From assembly GCF_902706285.1 (NCBI RefSeq), contig NZ_CACSKD010000001.1, positions 248,001 through 312,000 of the forward strand: 64,000 nt of DNA. Direction: 5' to 3'. Of the stretch, positions 18,879-26,985 are shown piece by piece. This stretch comes from Rhizobium sp. 18055. GTDB taxonomy: Bacteria; Pseudomonadota; Alphaproteobacteria; Rhizobiales; Rhizobiaceae. How positions within the stretch are numbered: the stretch's first letter is position 1; the number at the start of each line of letters is the position of its first letter. The position numbers and the translations under genes are program-made. The notes beneath the pieces were generated by a model that saw nothing but the letters and a program-made list of their open reading frames with translations, was not told the origin of the DNA and did not search any database.

Positions 18879-19496
18879 ATGTCGACACTTGCATCGCATA
18901 TTCTAGTCATCATGCTTCACGGCGTCGGCTCCAGCGGCAGTGATCTTGCCCCCTTGGCAGACGTCTGGAAGGGCGACCTTCCCGGTGCCGTTTTCGTCTC
19001 CCCCGATGCCCCAACTCCATCAAGCTTCGGCTCGGGATACCAGTGGTTCAGCGTAGCCGGGGTCACTGAAGACAATAGAAGCGCGCGCATCGAGGACGCA
19101 CGCATGGCCTTCGACGCGACCATTTCGGCAATCATCAAGGAAAATGGCTTTGCCGACCGGCTTGACCAGGTCGCCCTCGTCGGGTTCTCGCAAGGCACCA
19201 TCATGGCCCTCGACGCGGTTGCATCGGGGCGCTGGCCGGTTGGGGCTGTTGTCGGATTCTCCGGGCGCCTGGCATCGCCTCTGCCGCTTCAACCTGCGGT
19301 CGGGACGCCCGTTCTGCTGGTGCATGGCAGCGCCGACCCGGTAATCCCGGCGGCTGAAACGACCAAGGCCGCGGCCCTGCTCCAGCCGCTCGGCATGAAT
19401 GTCGAGACGGTGATCATGCCTGGCCTCGGCCACACGATTTCCGCGGATGGCGCTGCCCGGGCCGGCATGTTCCTGGCCCAAACCTTGGCAAAATAG
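18879..19496 (+). CDS. Phospholipase/carboxylesterase family hydrolase
   Basis: A 205-residue alpha/beta hydrolase. The oxyanion motif LHGVGSSGSDL (13-23), the nucleophile elbow GFSQG (Ser104), the Asp in LLVHGSADPVIP and the His in GLGHTIS complete the triad. This is the YpfH/MhqD-like carboxylesterase group. Starting at 18879 the AAGGAAA ribosome site is well placed, and the gene follows the GST by 10 bases. The Bacillus MhqD hydrolase of the same family belongs to a quinone-responsive regulon, which fits the local context. Confidence 0.9.
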   Translation: MSTLASHILVIMLHGVGSSGSDLAPLADVWKGDLPGAVFVSPDAPTPSSFGSGYQWFSVAGVTEDNRSARIEDARMAFDATISAIIKENGFADRLDQVALVGFSQGTIMALDAVASGRWPVGAVVGFSGRLASPLPLQPAVGTPVLLVHGSADPVIPAAETTKAAALLQPLGMNVETVIMPGLGHTISADGAARAGMFLAQTLAK

Positions 19497-19626
19497 CAAC
19501 GCGACAGCCGCCCTCCGCCATTCGTTCGCCGTAGCGAGATGGCTGCTATGCACCAATATCTATTGGCTGGCGCAGACCATGACGCTAAATCAGAGGCCGG
19601 GAGGATCGAATCGAACGGAGTCCTCG

Positions 19627-20040
19627 ATGGAATTCAAACCGTCTCCCGGCACAGAACTCACCCTCCGCACGCTGGCAATGCCGGCCGACGCGAACCCGGC
19701 AGGCGATATTTTCGGCGGCTGGGTCATGTCGCAAATGGACCTCGCGGCCTTCGTGCGTGCCAACGACATCGCAAAGGGCCGCACCGTCACGGTGGCCGTG
19801 CATGAGATCGTCTTCAAGAAACCGGTCAAGATCGGCGACACGCTGTGCGTCTACACCTCAGTCGAAAAGGTCGGCCGGACATCGATAACGCTTCGGGTGG
19901 AAGCGTGGACCCGCAGGCACTACGAGCAATCCCGCGAGAAGGTCACGGACGCGGTGTTCGTCATGGTCGCCGTCGATGACGAAGGCAAGCCACGACAGGT
20001 TCCGTCTGGTGGTACCACTGCGGCGCAAGCAGCAGAATGA
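19627..20040 (+). CDS. Acyl-CoA thioesterase (YciA-like hotdog)
   Basis: A 137-residue single hotdog-fold thioesterase that hydrolyses acyl-CoA esters. The family signature is ADANPAGDIFGGWVMSQMD (19 residues, catalytic Asp at its end), followed by the sheet VAVHEIVFKKPVKIGDTLCV. Length is normal for YciA. The start was set at 19627 because the family N-terminus (about 20 residues before NPAGDIFGGW) fits there; the frame is open upstream to 19447, overlapping the hydrolase. It lies 130 bases after the hydrolase and may be separately transcribed. Confidence 0.9.
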   Translation: MEFKPSPGTELTLRTLAMPADANPAGDIFGGWVMSQMDLAAFVRANDIAKGRTVTVAVHEIVFKKPVKIGDTLCVYTSVEKVGRTSITLRVEAWTRRHYEQSREKVTDAVFVMVAVDDEGKPRQVPSGGTTAAQAAE

Positions 20041-20085
20041 CGCCTTTGGCCCGGCGTGGCCGCAAAATGCCAGCCGGGACACCGT

Positions 20086-20979
20086 TCAGATGTGGTCGGA
20101 TGTCGGCGTGCTGACCAGAATGGCAGCCGCCTCGTTTGCCTTTTCCAACGCGACGGCAGTGCTTTCCCCGCGAACAAGGTTGGCGGCGAGCACGCCGATG
20201 AATTCGTCACCGGCGCCGTGCGTGCTGATCAGTTTCACCTTGCGCGCAGGGATCATGATTTCGGCTGTGCTTCCGCGTTCGACGCAGGCTACGCCCTCGC
20301 CGCCTGCCGTCACCACCGCGACCGGATAGGTCTTGGCCAGCACGTGGGCAGCGGCCAATGCGTCGCCAAGGCTGTCGACATGCTCGATGCCGGCAAGCAT
20401 CTCCGCCTCGACGGCATTGACGACGATGATGTCGATCAAGGCAACGAGGTCTGCCGAAAGAGCGCGCGCCGGCGCTGCATTGATCAGCACTCTACCGCCG
20501 GCAGCCTTCATGGCGGACGCGGCGAGGACGTTTGCGGCGTCAGGAACTTCGCTCTGCAGGACGAGAAGGCTATCTGGCGCAAAGTGCTGCCTGGCAGCAT
20601 CGACGTCAGTGGCCGACAGTTCAAGATTGCTGCCCGACACGAACACCGCACCGTAGTCGCCTTCGCCGTCGAAAATCGCCACACTCATGCCGCTGGCACT
20701 GCCTTCGATTGTCCTGACGAACCGGTGATCGACGCCCTTGCTGGCGAGGTTGGCGACCAGCGTTGCGCCGAAATCATCATTGGCGACAGCGCCGATCATC
20801 ATCGTCGGCACACCGGTTCTTGCCGCTGAGACCGCCTGATTGCCGCCCTTGCCGCCGCATTTCGGATGCCAGGCCGTTCCGGCCACCGTCTCGCCCTTGC
20901 GCGGACGCGCCGGTCCCTTGACGATGATGTCGTAGTGCAGGCTGCCGAATACGAAGACGGTGGGCGAAGGGGAGGTCAT
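20086..20979 (-). CDS. PfkB-family sugar kinase (ribokinase-like)
   Basis: A 297-residue kinase that should phosphorylate the sugar brought in by the adjacent ABC system. Features: VFGSLHYDIIV at the start, the N-terminal PfkB signature with the Gly-rich HPKCGGKGGNQAVSAAR, the lid, the nucleotide-binding VTAGGEGV and the catalytic HGAGDEFIGVLAAN. The usual GAGDAF/GDTF is GAGDEF here, with the catalytic Asp intact. It overlaps the RpiR stop by 4 bases and is the last gene of the operon. Confidence 0.92.
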   Translation of the reverse strand: MTSPSPTVFVFGSLHYDIIVKGPARPRKGETVAGTAWHPKCGGKGGNQAVSAARTGVPTMMIGAVANDDFGATLVANLASKGVDHRFVRTIEGSASGMSVAIFDGEGDYGAVFVSGSNLELSATDVDAARQHFAPDSLLVLQSEVPDAANVLAASAMKAAGGRVLINAAPARALSADLVALIDIIVVNAVEAEMLAGIEHVDSLGDALAAAHVLAKTYPVAVVTAGGEGVACVERGSTAEIMIPARKVKLISTHGAGDEFIGVLAANLVRGESTAVALEKANEAAAILVSTPTSDHI

Positions 20980-21851
20980 AGGAACTTGTCTTTTCGTTTG
21001 GAGGCCACTGCGGCCATCGTCTTCGCGAGGTTCTTTTCTGCCGCCTGGTAATCACGTTGTGCAACGGCGACGAACACCGCATCGAGGATATTCAACTGGG
21101 CAATGCGGGCAGCCGCATTTTCGCCCATCAGCGGTGACCCCTGTGCTGTCGAGCAAAGAATGACATCCGCATGCTGCGCCAGAGGCGAGCCGTTGTAGTT
21201 GGTGATAGCGATCGTTCGCGCACCATTGCGGCGCGCCAGCTGTATGGCCTCGATCACCGCCACCGTATTGCCCGAATGGGAAAAACCGATGGCGATATCG
21301 TCCTGCCCCAGCAGTGCCGCAGACATCAGCATCATGTGGCTGTCATCGAACACGCTGGCGCGGACACCGATGCGCAGGAACTTGTGCGAGACGTCTCTGG
21401 CGATCTGCGCCGAACCGCCAACACCATAAAAGTCGCGCTGGCGGGCTCCGTGGATCAGATCGGCCGCGCGGTCGAACGCCGCGATGTCGATGATCGACAG
21501 TGTTTCCTCGAGCGCCTGAATCGATGTTCTGAAGACTTTCTGGACGATTTCCTGCGAGGTGTCATCCAGCGAGAGTTCCTGATGCATCTCCGCGGTTGGG
21601 AGCCTGTTGTACTGCGACAGCGCAGTTCGGAATTCGCGGTAGCCCGCAAATCCCAGCTTCTTGGTGATCTTCACCACCATCGCCTCCGACACGCCGGCCT
21701 CTGTCGCGATCTCCTTGAGCGATGTTTCATCGTCAAACGAGCGCAAGGCAAAGACCGTCTCGACAACGCGTGCTTCCAACGGAGTCAGAAGCGGCATCAT
21801 CATGCGTATGCGGGGGCCAACCGCCTTCAGATCGAAACTCTCCGAATTCAT
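20976..21851 (-). CDS. RpiR/MurR-family transcriptional regulator with SIS domain
   Basis: A 291-residue regulator. Residues 1-80 are the RpiR helix-turn-helix (TSLKEIATEAGVSEAMVVKI, then KKLGFAGYREFRTAL). Residues about 125-265 are a SIS sugar-phosphate-binding domain, with GVGGSAQIARDVSHKFLRIG, SAALLGQDDIAIGFSHSGNT and GARTIAITNYNGSPLAQHAD. It probably senses the kinase product. It is placed inside the operon, overlapping both neighbours by 4 bases, so autoregulation of the whole transcript is likely. Confidence 0.93.
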   Translation of the reverse strand: MNSESFDLKAVGPRIRMMMPLLTPLEARVVETVFALRSFDDETSLKEIATEAGVSEAMVVKITKKLGFAGYREFRTALSQYNRLPTAEMHQELSLDDTSQEIVQKVFRTSIQALEETLSIIDIAAFDRAADLIHGARQRDFYGVGGSAQIARDVSHKFLRIGVRASVFDDSHMMLMSAALLGQDDIAIGFSHSGNTVAVIEAIQLARRNGARTIAITNYNGSPLAQHADVILCSTAQGSPLMGENAAARIAQLNILDAVFVAVAQRDYQAAEKNLAKTMAAVASKRKDKFL

Positions 21852-22819
21852 CCACGTCCCCTTGTCAGGCGATCAATGATCATCGCGACAAGAATTATAA
21901 GGCCGGTTGCGAGCAGTTGATAGAAAGCTTGTACATTCATCAACGTTAATCCGTTGCGCATCGCGCCGAGGATGATTGCGCCGAGGATTGTCCCGACGAT
22001 GCTGCCCTTGCCGCCCATCAGCGACGCACCGCCGATGGCCGCCGCTGCGATCGCGTCGAGTTCCCAGAGGTTGCCGAGGATCGGCTCTGCAGCACCCAGG
22101 CGACCAATCAGGATCAGCGACGCCAAGGCCGCGAGCACGCCCGAGATGACATAGGCGGTGATCTTGGTCATCGCGATCGGCACGCCTGCCACATAAGACG
22201 CTTCCTCATTGCCGCCGACCGCCAGAAGATACTCGCCGATCGGTGTCTTCTTGAGCAGGACCCATGCGGCTGGGGCAACACAGGTGACGATGATCACCGA
22301 GTTGGGAATGCCGGCAACCGAGCCATTGAAGATCGAGCGGAAACCTTGCGGGATGCCGAGGACGGGGTTGCCGCCGGTGTAGATCAGCGCGATCGCGCGA
22401 TAGGTGCTGAGCGTGCCGAGGGTCACGATGAAAGGCTGCAAGCCGACATAGGCGACCAGAACACCATTCACCACGCCGCAGACCGCCCCGATGCCGAGGC
22501 CGGCGAGAATTGCGATCGGGACCGGATAGCCGGCGACCAGCAGGGTGGCGCTGAGCACGGCGGCGATCGCGGCCGTCGGCCCGACCGAGAGGTCGATACC
22601 GCCGGAGATGATCACGAGCGTCATTCCGAGTGCCAGGCAGGCGTTGATGCTCGACTGCTGCAGAATGTTGATGAGGTTCCGTTCGGAAACGAAGCCGGGC
22701 ACCAGCACGGCGAAGACGGCCACGATCAGGATGAGGCCGATCAATGTGCCTGCGTCGCGGACGGAGAAGGACGAAAACAGGTTGGAACGCGCCGGTGCGC
22801 TTGCAGTGATATCAGACAT
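21848..22819 (-). CDS. Sugar ABC transporter permease (RbsC-like)
   Basis: A 323-residue permease with eight to ten hydrophobic segments. Typical RbsC stretches: IINILQQSSIN-type segment (NLINILQQSSINACLALGMT), VIISGGIDLSVGPTAAIAAV, GVVNGVLVAYVGLQPFIVTL, LIGRLGAAEPILGNLWELDA and GGASLMGGKGSIVGTILGAI. I take the ATG at 22819, which overlaps the ATPase stop by 8 bases; the open frame continues upstream into the ATPase gene and that part is not coding. One permease gene is normal for this family (homodimer). Confidence 0.92.
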   Translation of the reverse strand: MSDITASAPARSNLFSSFSVRDAGTLIGLILIVAVFAVLVPGFVSERNLINILQQSSINACLALGMTLVIISGGIDLSVGPTAAIAAVLSATLLVAGYPVPIAILAGLGIGAVCGVVNGVLVAYVGLQPFIVTLGTLSTYRAIALIYTGGNPVLGIPQGFRSIFNGSVAGIPNSVIIVTCVAPAAWVLLKKTPIGEYLLAVGGNEEASYVAGVPIAMTKITAYVISGVLAALASLILIGRLGAAEPILGNLWELDAIAAAAIGGASLMGGKGSIVGTILGAIILGAMRNGLTLMNVQAFYQLLATGLIILVAMIIDRLTRGRG

Positions 22820-24350
22820 TTTGGTGCTCCTGCTTGGAGGACACGGCCTTCCGGCCAGCGTCGCCAACGGCATATGAGACAAGATTTTTCTCGGATAGCC
22901 GGGCCCGGCCCAACTGAGCCGCGATGCGGCCATCGCGCATGACCACCACGCGGTCGGAAACGCGCATGACTTCGGGCAGTTCGGACGACACAACGATGAT
23001 CGAGCGGCCTTCTGCCGCAAGTTCCTCGATCAGATGATAGATCTCGGACTTTGCGCCCACGTCGATGCCGCGGGTCGGCTCGTCGAAGAGCAGGATTTCC
23101 GAACCGGCGGCGAGCCAGCGGGCGATGATCGCCTTCTGCTGGTTTCCACCACTGAACAGCTTGATAGGCCGATCGATCTGGAACGGGCGCAGGTTGACGC
23201 GCTTCAGAAGCTCGCTCGACCGCTTTTTCACCAAGCCATGACGAACGATACCGCCCTTGGAGAAACGCCCCATCGACGGAAGCGCCATGTTGATCGAAAC
23301 CGGACGGATCGGAATGATCCCCTCGCGCTTGCGTTCCTCAGGCAACAGGCCAATGCCTGCGGCGATGGCGGATCGTGGATTCTTCAGCGCCAGCGTCTTG
23401 TCGTCGATCTTGACGGTGCCTGCAGAAATCTTGTCGACGCCGGCAAGAAGGCGAAGCAACTCGGTTCTGCCGGAGCCGACAAGGCCTGCGATGCCCAGCA
23501 CTTCGCCACGATGAACGTCGAACGAGACGTCGCGCACATGCGTCGTTGCCGATGACAGGTTGCGCACTTCCAGCCGGACCTTGTCGGTCGCATGCGATCG
23601 GTGATCCTCGTGCTGAAGCTCGCGGCCGACCATCATGGCAATGACGTCTTCCTGCGCCGATGTCTTCAGATCGACAACGCCGACCACCTGGCCATCGCGC
23701 ATCACGGTGCCACGGTGGCAGATGCGGAAGACCTCGTCCATCTTGTGCGAGACGTAGATGATCGACACGCCCGAGGCCGCAAGTTTCTCGACGATAACCG
23801 CGAGGCTTTCGAATTCCGAGGGGGTCAGGCTGGACGTCGGTTCGTCCATGGCGATGATCTTGGCCTTGTCGAGCAGCGCACGCGCAATTTCGACGATCTG
23901 GCGCTGGGCCACCTTCAGGCTCTTGATCGGCGCAGACGGATCGATCGAGGGATCGATCATGGCAAGCGCTTCCGCGGCGCGGCGTTCCTGCTCGCGCTGG
24001 TTTACCAGAAGTCCTCCAGCCATCTTCAGCGGATGGCCGAGGAACATGTTCTGCGCCACGGTCAGGTTCGGTACCTGCTGCAGTTCCTGGTGAATCATGG
24101 CGATGCCGGCAGTACGGGCATTGTCCGGCCGCTTGAACTGGGCCTGCTTTCCATCGACGAAGAACTCGCCGCTTGTCGGACGAAACACGCCGGAGAGAAT
24201 GCGAAGCAAGGTCGATTTGCCTGCGCCGTTTTCGCCAAGCAGCGCGTGAATTTCGCCGGGAGCGATCTCGAATGAGACGTCCGTCAGTGCCTTGACGCTG
24301 ACAAATGCCTTCGTGATGCCTTCGAATTTTAGTCGGGGCGTCGATGTCAT
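22812..24350 (-). CDS. Sugar ABC transporter ATP-binding protein (RbsA-like, two domains)
   Basis: A 512-residue tandem ATPase. Domain 1 has Walker A GENGAGKST, signature region SLKVAQRQIVEIARAL and Walker B IIAMDEPTSSL. Domain 2 has the degenerate Walker A GLVGSGRTELLRLLAG usual in RbsA-type proteins, signature FSGGNQQKAIIARWL and Walker B ILLFDEPTRGIDVG. It is of normal family length. It follows the binding-protein gene after a stem-loop at 24373-24398. Confidence 0.93.
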   Translation of the reverse strand: MTSTPRLKFEGITKAFVSVKALTDVSFEIAPGEIHALLGENGAGKSTLLRILSGVFRPTSGEFFVDGKQAQFKRPDNARTAGIAMIHQELQQVPNLTVAQNMFLGHPLKMAGGLLVNQREQERRAAEALAMIDPSIDPSAPIKSLKVAQRQIVEIARALLDKAKIIAMDEPTSSLTPSEFESLAVIVEKLAASGVSIIYVSHKMDEVFRICHRGTVMRDGQVVGVVDLKTSAQEDVIAMMVGRELQHEDHRSHATDKVRLEVRNLSSATTHVRDVSFDVHRGEVLGIAGLVGSGRTELLRLLAGVDKISAGTVKIDDKTLALKNPRSAIAAGIGLLPEERKREGIIPIRPVSINMALPSMGRFSKGGIVRHGLVKKRSSELLKRVNLRPFQIDRPIKLFSGGNQQKAIIARWLAAGSEILLFDEPTRGIDVGAKSEIYHLIEELAAEGRSIIVVSSELPEVMRVSDRVVVMRDGRIAAQLGRARLSEKNLVSYAVGDAGRKAVSSKQEHQNV

Positions 24351-24372
24351 CTACGGTGCCTTCGGTGAAAGA

Positions 24373-24398
24373 GAGCCGGTTCGCAATTGAACCGGCTC
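24373..24398. promoter_or_regulatory. Stem-loop between the binding-protein and ATPase genes
   Basis: GAGCCGGTTC, loop GCAATT, GAACCGGCTC: a perfect 10-bp stem in the 57-base gap. Only a short CTCTTTC follows on the minus strand. Such hairpins after a binding-protein gene commonly protect the upstream mRNA or partly terminate, giving excess binding protein; this role is inferred. Confidence 0.6.
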
Positions 24399-24407
24399 CT
24401 GTTTCCG

Positions 24408-25469
24408 TTACTTTGCCGCGGCGTCCTTGAGCAGAACTTCACGCACATCTACACCGTCGCCCTGGTACTTGGCGAAGTTGTCCTTCGTGATCAATGCCTG
24501 CGGGGTCGATACAACGCGCGGGAGCGTCTGGCCAGCGACGAGACGCAACGCCGTTTCCAATGCAACCTCGCCGGTCAGAACCGGGAAGCTGTCAACGGTA
24601 CCCGTCAACTCGCCTGCCTTGATCGAGGTGTAGGCATCAGAGATACCGTCGGTACCGAACACGGCGACCTTGCCGAGGAGATTGGCAGACTTGACGGCTT
24701 CGACGACGCCGAGGGCCATGCCGTCATTGTTGCAGTAGAAGCCGATCAGATCAGGATGCTGCTGCAGGATGTTGGTTGCCGCATCGTAGGACGTCTGGCG
24801 ATCCCAGTTGCCGGGGACGCTGGCAACGACGCTGAACTTGCCGCCTTCCGAGATCGTCGACTTGAAGCCGTCGGTGCGCTGGACGGCAGCAAAAACGCCG
24901 GCCTGACCTTCGATAATGGCAACCTTGCCGCCATCGGGGCGGTTCTCGATGAACCACTTGGCGACGCGCACGCCGTTGTCACGCTGAACGTTGCCGACAT
25001 AGTGCTCGGCCTGCGGAATGACTGCGTCGTTGACGTTGACGACCGGGATCTTGGCTTCCTTTGCCTGTTCCATCACCGGCTGCAGGTTCGCATCGGTCTG
25101 CGGCGAGACGAGAAGAACGTTGACGCCCTGGGTGATCATGCCTTCGGCAATCGTCAACTGGCCGAGCTGGTCGCCCTCGCTTTGCGCAGCCTGATAAGCG
25201 ACCGTCACACCCAGCTTGTCACCGAGCTTCTGGTAGCCCTGGCCGAGCGAGCGCCAGTATTCGTTGGTCAGCGTCTTGGAAACGCCGCCGGCTTTGGTGC
25301 CTTCGGGAAGCTTCGGCAGTGGACCGAACTTGCTTTCGAGCTGCGACCAGTCGATGCGGTCCTTCTCCGTGTCGGAATTCAGCGGAGCAAGCTCCTGGGC
25401 AAAGCTGATGCCTGCCCAGAGCGTCGCCGCAAGGCCTGTGGCAATGACTGTCGTGAAAAGTCTGTTCAT
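24408..25469 (-). CDS. Sugar ABC transporter substrate-binding protein (RbsB-like)
   Basis: A 353-residue periplasmic binding protein with a Sec signal (FTTVIATGLAATLWAGISFA, cleavage about residue 24). The Peripla_BP_4 fold is shown by AAQSEGDQLGQLTIAEGMIT, VLLVSPQTDANLQPVMEQA, IPVVNVNDAV, and GFYCNNDGMALGVVEAVK with the typical NDxMA-like pattern. The first 60 mature residues (DTEKDRIDWSQLESKFGPLP) are longer than in RbsB. GGGAGGAACC stands before the ATG. Ligand unknown; a pentose or hexose ketose is possible given the kinase and isomerase. Confidence 0.92.
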   Translation of the reverse strand: MNRLFTTVIATGLAATLWAGISFAQELAPLNSDTEKDRIDWSQLESKFGPLPKLPEGTKAGGVSKTLTNEYWRSLGQGYQKLGDKLGVTVAYQAAQSEGDQLGQLTIAEGMITQGVNVLLVSPQTDANLQPVMEQAKEAKIPVVNVNDAVIPQAEHYVGNVQRDNGVRVAKWFIENRPDGGKVAIIEGQAGVFAAVQRTDGFKSTISEGGKFSVVASVPGNWDRQTSYDAATNILQQHPDLIGFYCNNDGMALGVVEAVKSANLLGKVAVFGTDGISDAYTSIKAGELTGTVDSFPVLTGEVALETALRLVAGQTLPRVVSTPQALITKDNFAKYQGDGVDVREVLLKDAAAK

Positions 25470-25514
25470 CGGTTCCTCCCGAGTGAGTGATTAGAATGCC
25501 CGATTGGGCGTTTA

Positions 25515-26504
25515 TTACGCATCCGCACCAAGCATGACGTTTTGCAGAATGGCCTGCGCGGATACGGCGTCCTGGCGGTCAATCGCATCGATGAGGCGAT
25601 TGTCCTGTTCGAGGCGATCTACAACGTTCAGCATGCGCCGAACCGTCTTGATGTTGACCTCGCATTCGTGAACCGGATCGAGACCGGTCATGTCGGGGAA
25701 TGTGTCGAAGTAGATGGCGCCGTCATAACCGTCGCGGCGGATCTGACGCAGCAGCTCGATCGTCTGGACCGTGTGAACGGCGCCGACCATCAGGCCGTCG
25801 TCGCGCTTGGCGTAGCCATCGTTGAGATGAACGCCGAGCAGGCGGCTGTGACGGGCGATCATGGCAGCGGCGAATGCAGGCTGCTCGTCGGCGTAAAGCA
25901 CATGGGCGAAGTCGAGCGTGACGCCGAGATTTGCACAGCCTGCCTCCTTGATGGCAAGCAGCGTGGTCGCACAGTCGGGCATCAGGCTGTAGGAGCGCGG
26001 CTCATTCGGCTTGTATTCGATGCTGATCAGGCAATCCGGGTCATGTTCACAAACTTCACGAATTCCGTCGATCTCGTGTTGCCACATCTGATCGTAGTTG
26101 GCCTGGAACGCGTAGTCGAAGCCATCCTGGCCGAGCCAGATGGTCATCAGGTTCGACCCGGCCTCTCTGGCAGCATCAATGCCGGCCTTGGTGAGTTCGA
26201 TCGCTTCGCGGCGTACCTTCTCATCTGGATTGGTGAAGGCACCGATCTTGAACGCCGGATTGGTATAGTACCGCATCGCAAAACCGTTGATCGATAGGCC
26301 GAGATCATTGAGCTTTCGCGCCAGTTCAACAGGATTTTCTCCGACATGATCCGGGTAGTTCAGGTCTAGATCGGTGAGGCCATGGACCTTTGCAGCACGG
26401 GTCGCCATCTGCAAGACCGAGGGCTTACCCTTGAGATCAGGCCATTCGCTGTGGGCGTTGGAAGCGAAGGAATTGAGGCGCGTGGCGAAACGGGGGCTGG
26501 ACAA
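25515..26504 (-). CDS. Sugar phosphate isomerase/epimerase-like TIM-barrel protein
   Basis: A 329-residue xylose-isomerase-like TIM barrel (AP endonuclease 2 superfamily). Metal-site residues can be seen in SIEYKPNEPRSYSL (Glu), GVTLDFAHVLYADEQ (Asp/His), GVHLNDGYAKRDDG (His and Asp) and a late AIYFDTFPDMTG. No ATG fits the conserved N-terminus; TTG at 26504 (translated SSPRFATRLNSFASN) is the best start, with AGG about 10 bases before it. It is the first gene of the operon and would interconvert the imported sugar before or after phosphorylation. Related proteins occur next to RbsA-type transporters; the exact reaction is not known from sequence. Confidence 0.85.
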   Translation of the reverse strand: MSSPRFATRLNSFASNAHSEWPDLKGKPSVLQMATRAAKVHGLTDLDLNYPDHVGENPVELARKLNDLGLSINGFAMRYYTNPAFKIGAFTNPDEKVRREAIELTKAGIDAAREAGSNLMTIWLGQDGFDYAFQANYDQMWQHEIDGIREVCEHDPDCLISIEYKPNEPRSYSLMPDCATTLLAIKEAGCANLGVTLDFAHVLYADEQPAFAAAMIARHSRLLGVHLNDGYAKRDDGLMVGAVHTVQTIELLRQIRRDGYDGAIYFDTFPDMTGLDPVHECEVNIKTVRRMLNVVDRLEQDNRLIDAIDRQDAVSAQAILQNVMLGADA

Positions 26505-26985
26505 TGTTCTATACCTATCAATGTGAACGCTTGCCCATAACTTCACAAAAAACCAAATTGTTGTAAAGTGAAATAGTTTTTGCGGTGCAGCATCGCACCT
26601 GTCGCGCCGCATCGTTCGGCGGTTCGGGTCCGGAAACAAAATGCAGGAAGCCCTCGGCGAATCTGGCGCAGAGGCCGGAGACTTCGCACTTCGTGGCGGA
26701 TGATCATCGACGGCCAGCCCAAGCAGAGCAGGCATTGTGAGCCGACATGGCGACGCAGTCGCCGGCCCGCTTCACTGAAGCAAGCGTAACGACGCTGTGT
26801 TCATTTCAGGATTGGTTCGGGAAGCCGGCCCGGCTTTATGACTGGTGCATTGCAATAAAAGCGAGGTTCCGGCGAGGTCCGTTCAACGACTTATCCTGTG
26901 CTGCCGCCTCGGCCATTGGCCATCGGCGGCATTTTGGGCGCGCCTGTGAGCCTGTCGGCAACTCGTGGCGACGCCATCGAGTCGC
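26505..26985. other. Non-coding gap with operon promoter and an inverted repeat
   Basis: The part nearest the isomerase gene (26520-26600) is A+T rich and holds TTCAC (26542-26546) and GTGAA (26568-26572) as arms 21 bases apart, a weak candidate for RpiR binding. The rest, up to the stop of the BamA gene, has no convincing reading frame. TGCCGCC-GGCC / GGCC-GGCGGCA (26902-26931) is a stem with a small internal loop followed on the plus strand by ATTTTGGG. Confidence 0.4.

Noticed and set aside
20086..20979. GAGDEF kinase motif as a sign of inactivity
   Set aside because: The catalytic Asp of GAGD is present; variation in the next two residues is common in PfkB proteins.
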